Source of the DNA: Bacteroidales bacterium
GTDB lineage: Bacteria; Bacteroidota; Bacteroidia; Bacteroidales; P3
DNA length: 55,665 nucleotides
Assembly: GCA_017454015.1 (NCBI GenBank)
Contig: JAFTDW010000019.1
Span: 1-55,665, forward strand
Direction of reading: 5' to 3'
In this document: positions 53,803 to 55,665 of the stretch, one piece after another
Layout: each line of letters begins with the position of its first letter
Position numbering within the stretch: position 1 is the first letter of the stretch
Position numbers and translations under genes: made by a program
Notes under the pieces: model-generated
The model's database searches: none
The model's input: only the letters and a program-made list of their open reading frames with translations
Told to the model about the DNA's origin: nothing

Positions 53803-54282
53803 ATGGAGAAGAATCTTTTTATTGAGTTACTGGAAGATGGAGATAAAGTGGGTCTATACTCCCCGAGATTTGAAGGTGAAGAATATACGGAATTTGAAAA
53901 ATTCTTACTGAAATTTCGTGATGATTATCCTAATGACGTAGCTCAATTGGTGTATCGCCTCGACATAATAAAGCGTGATGGTGTTTCCGACAGGTATTTT
54001 CGATATGAAGGTACTCGTCGAGACCGCGTTATGGCATTGCCGTCACATTTGGAGACAACATCGTTGCGTCTTTACTTGTTGAACATACAGTCAAAGGTAC
54101 TGATTCTCGGCAATGGAGGTTTGAAAACGACTGCTACCTATCAAGAGGACGAACAGTTGAACCGTTGTGTCAATATACTGCAAAAGATTGATATTGAACT
54201 CAAGCAACGTGAGCGACATAAGGTCATTACCATAAGAGGCACGGAGTTGTTAGGTGAGTTGTCGTTTGTAATTGATGATTAA
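53803..54282 (+). CDS. Putative RelE/HigB-superfamily toxin
   Basis: First gene of a two-gene module with an XRE-type protein, order toxin-antitoxin as in higBA. Start at ATG 53803 (MEKNLFIELLEDGDKVGLYS); further upstream codons lie in the operator. The centre and C-terminus (RDRVMALPSHLETTSLRLYL, KVLILGNGGLKTTATYQED, CVNILQKIDIELKQRE) fit the beta-sheet and C-terminal helix of RelE-like ribonucleases or Gp49-like proteins, but at 159 residues it is longer than most and the typical basic catalytic residues are not obvious. Codon use is more AT-rich than the neighbours, suggesting acquisition. Call rests mainly on context. Confidence 0.6.
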   Translation: MEKNLFIELLEDGDKVGLYSPRFEGEEYTEFEKFLLKFRDDYPNDVAQLVYRLDIIKRDGVSDRYFRYEGTRRDRVMALPSHLETTSLRLYLLNIQSKVLILGNGGLKTTATYQEDEQLNRCVNILQKIDIELKQRERHKVITIRGTELLGELSFVIDD

Positions 54283-54295
54283 AAGCGCAAGCCGT

Positions 54296-54604
54296 ATGAA
54301 AACAAACAAATTGATGGACGAAATCAGAGAGACGATGTCTCCTGAAATGAAAATGCAGATGGAGCTGTCGGTGAGCATTGCCAACCGAATATACGAAATA
54401 TTGGATGAAAAGGGCATGACTCAAAAGGATTTTGCTCTTCTGATGGGAAAGACCGAGACCGAGGTGAGTCGATGGCTGTCGGGAACACATAACATGACTG
54501 TGTCAACCATTGCCAAAATAAGTACAGCTTTGGAAGAAGACATTATTGCACCGGCACGTCCGGTTCAACCTCAGCGTCGTCGTCGCGTTGCCGCAGTTTT
54601 ATAA
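54296..54604 (+). CDS. XRE-family helix-turn-helix antitoxin
   Basis: DNA-binding partner of the preceding toxin; such antitoxins bind the toxin and repress the operon. The HTH is clear: EILDEKGMTQKDFALLMGKT then ETEVSRWLSGTHNMTVSTIA (about residues 38-75). I chose ATG 54296 (MKTNKLMDEIRETM); an in-frame ATG at 54272, overlapping the toxin stop, would add eight residues. The C-terminus is Arg/Pro-rich (PVQPQRRRRVAAVL). 102 residues. Confidence 0.85.
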   Translation: MKTNKLMDEIRETMSPEMKMQMELSVSIANRIYEILDEKGMTQKDFALLMGKTETEVSRWLSGTHNMTVSTIAKISTALEEDIIAPARPVQPQRRRRVAAVL

Positions 54605-54937
54605 TTACCATTGTTATATATGTGTAGTAGAGCCTGCTGATATTGAGTCGCTTGAACTTGAGTGTAATAACTTGATCACAATAAACGAGTCGTACAGGCT
54701 TGATAGTACATAATATTAAATTCAAGATGGCTTGAACCAATTGGTTCAAGCCATCTTCTGTTTTACTTCTGGCGGTTTAGCTATGGTGAACCTGTAGTTC
54801 GTCATAATATAGGTAGAGGTCTCATGCTTCAGATCCTACGCTATATAGACATTTGTGGGGTGCGAAACCTCTCATTACTAATGATACGTGATTGTCCAAC
54901 TTAGCCAATGAAAATCCGACTTATAGGTGACTACTGC
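54605..54937. other. 333-bp region without a gene
   Basis: Apart from the palindrome at 54724-54757 I see no supported gene. Short open frames on either strand lack family features. The sequence is AT-rich and may contain remnants of acquired DNA. Confidence 0.55.
54724..54757. terminator. 34-bp perfect palindrome, probable terminator
   Basis: AAGATGGCTTGAACCAA and its exact complement TTGGTTCAAGCCATCTT abut with no spacer (about 15-bp stem with an AATT loop in RNA), followed by CTGTTTTAC. It lies 120 bp after the antitoxin gene and could end transcription from both sides. Confidence 0.65.
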
Positions 54938-55312
54938 TCATTGCTTCTTTACTGGTTTACAATCGTAGCGAACCGTATGTGTTTCAGTGTTAGTTTTACT
55001 GTCATTTGTGGTCTTTTTTTCACCGTCACGACTAATACCTGCACCTCCAGCCACCTTGCCAGAGTTACTCGATACAGGAAGCCTTGTCTCGTGTTTGGCT
55101 TCAGCATTGACAGTGCCGTTGTAATGGTTTTGTGTACCTTCTTTTTGTTTTGAGGAAGTGCTTGAGGTGCTATAAGTTGTACTAAAAGCGCCATTGGCGT
55201 TTGGTACAGCTCGTTCGCCGGTTTCACATTGAGCATGGGATCTCCAACCATTATTCTGTGCAAAAGCAACACCAAATCCTAACACAAAAGCAACGATTAT
55301 CAATTTTTTCAT
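54938..55312 (-). CDS. Small secreted Ser/Thr/Asn-rich protein, unknown function
   Basis: Not recognised. Signal peptide MKKLIIVAFVLGFGVAFAQ, then a mature part of about 105 residues, very hydrophilic and probably disordered (TTYSTSSTSSKQKEGTQN, EKKTTNDSKTNTETHTVR). It has two cysteines, one early (AQCETGE) and one near the end (YDCKPVKKQ), which could form a disulfide. No sorting domain. It faces the toxin-antitoxin pair across a 333-bp gap. Low-complexity composition suggests fast evolution. Confidence 0.7.
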   Translation of the reverse strand: MKKLIIVAFVLGFGVAFAQNNGWRSHAQCETGERAVPNANGAFSTTYSTSSTSSKQKEGTQNHYNGTVNAEAKHETRLPVSSNSGKVAGGAGISRDGEKKTTNDSKTNTETHTVRYDCKPVKKQ

Positions 55313-55455
55313 TTTAAGTTAGTGCCCGTTATATACCATCGGCTCGTCGGTTTTGATTTTAACTACATTTTTTTTGCGGCCCTGATAGAGAATGCACATA
55401 AAAAAAGCGTGGCCTTTTTCGCCTTCATCGGATGCTTTGAGGTCTTGGACTACCT

Positions 55456-55526
55456 AAATCTCCCAATTACAACGTATAAGCCCACGCCATTTGACGGGTG
55501 CTCCGCTGCTTCATTCTGGGAGATTT
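55456..55526. repeat. Inverted repeat AAATCTCCCA / TGGGAGATTT
   Basis: Ten-base perfect arms at 55456-55465 and 55517-55526 enclose 51 bases; the right arm is followed by four T. Could be a hairpin with a structured loop on either strand. Confidence 0.55.
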
Positions 55527-55581
55527 TTTGAAAGTGTCCAATTTTATAAACTATCATCGATAATGTATTGGTATATAAATA

Positions 55582-55661
55582 GAAAGCCCGCCTATTACTT
55601 TAAGCGGGTAACAAATCAGTAACAAAAATGGCTTTTATGCTGCCATCGGTGGCGGGCTTTC
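55582..55661. repeat. Inverted repeat GAAAGCCCGCC / GGCGGGCTTTC with a competing inner stem
   Basis: Eleven-base perfect arms at 55582-55592 and 55651-55661. Within it CCCGC (55587-55591) can instead pair with GCGGG (55604-55608). Mutually exclusive stems of this type are seen in attenuators and terminators. Confidence 0.6.
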
Positions 55662-55665
55662 AGGG

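Larger units (their letters stand above)
55313..55665. other. Structured noncoding region at the right edge
   Basis: No gene is supported on either strand. It contains two sets of inverted repeats (55456-55526 and 55582-55661) and a stretch TTTTTTTTGCGGCCCTGATAG. In minus orientation it would be the leader of the small secreted protein. An untranslated element or the edge of a mobile element beyond the window are both possible. Confidence 0.5.

Noticed and set aside
54543-54749. Minus-strand 68-residue frame over the palindrome
   Set aside because: Begins inside the 34-bp palindrome and overlaps the antitoxin end; no signal or family feature.

Overview
The window reads as chromosome of an anaerobic member of the Bacteroidota, most likely order Bacteroidales. 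Evidence: a complete type IX secretion core (porP, gldK, gldL, gldM, gldN) with C-terminally tagged cargo proteases; promoters of the Bacteroidota form (-7 box TAnnTTTG, usually TATCTTTG) and almost no Shine-Dalgarno sites; many families limited to this phylum (DUF6029, DUF4105, DUF3857, DUF6913-like, DUF6427-like); and an [FeFe]-hydrogenase gene set pointing to fermentative hydrogen metabolism. No rRNA or tRNA gene, CRISPR array or intact insertion sequence was seen.

Layout. 0-7.4 kb: hydrogenase region, with a NuoF-like flavoprotein and its 2Fe-2S partner (minus), an Upf1-like helicase (plus), then a minus-strand operon DRTGG protein - RsbW-like kinase - sensory-type [FeFe] hydrogenase - serpin lipoprotein. 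7.5-12.2 kb: envelope genes (LD-carboxypeptidase, polysaccharide deacetylase-like protein, hldD, kdsC, RlpA-like protein). 12.5-19.7 kb: T9SS locus with a second gldN. 19.7-20.9 kb: iron alcohol dehydrogenase broken by an in-frame TAG. 21-22.7 kb: hydG and a TM1266-type regulator. 22.9-33.4 kb, all minus: two DUF3857 proteins, a DUF4105 membrane protein, an rluB-like pseudouridine synthase, a small solenoid protein, pheT and glnS. 33.6-53.7 kb, all plus: clpB, a T9SS subtilisin, a polytopic membrane protein, rnhB, a DUF6913-like protein, dapA, a thioesterase, a short prenyl synthase, a TlpA thioredoxin, a DUF6029 barrel, an Omp28 lipoprotein, a MATE exporter, a T9SS M6 metalloprotease and gcvT. 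53.7-55.7 kb: a RelE-like/XRE toxin-antitoxin pair under a large palindrome, a small secreted protein, and an unexplained structured noncoding end.

How the genes fit together. HydG builds the H-cluster ligands, the TM1266-type protein probably regulates the system, and the NuoF/HndB-like subunits belong to an electron-bifurcating enzyme whose catalytic subunit probably lies left of the window. The DRTGG/kinase/hydrogenase operon looks like a redox or H2 sensor. GldL/M form the proton-driven motor, GldK/N the outer ring and PorP an outer-membrane partner of T9SS; the S8 and M6 proteases carry the sorting domain it recognises.

The most unusual signal is a family of modular, palindrome-containing dispersed repeats between 28 and 52.5 kb. 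A 57-bp core (76 bp with one flank) occurs alone, split by a second module, inverted around rnhB, and inside protein-coding sequence: it adds about 26 residues to the pseudouridine synthase, about 74 to the DUF6427-like protein, and related modules reach the stop codon of the M6 protease. A separate 9-bp CTAG-centred tandem array occurs twice, once between genes and once in frame in the same pseudouridine synthase. Also notable are a gldN paralogue whose signal peptide starts at ATA, a terminator-like hairpin just after the porP promoter, and a serpin in the sensory-hydrogenase operon.
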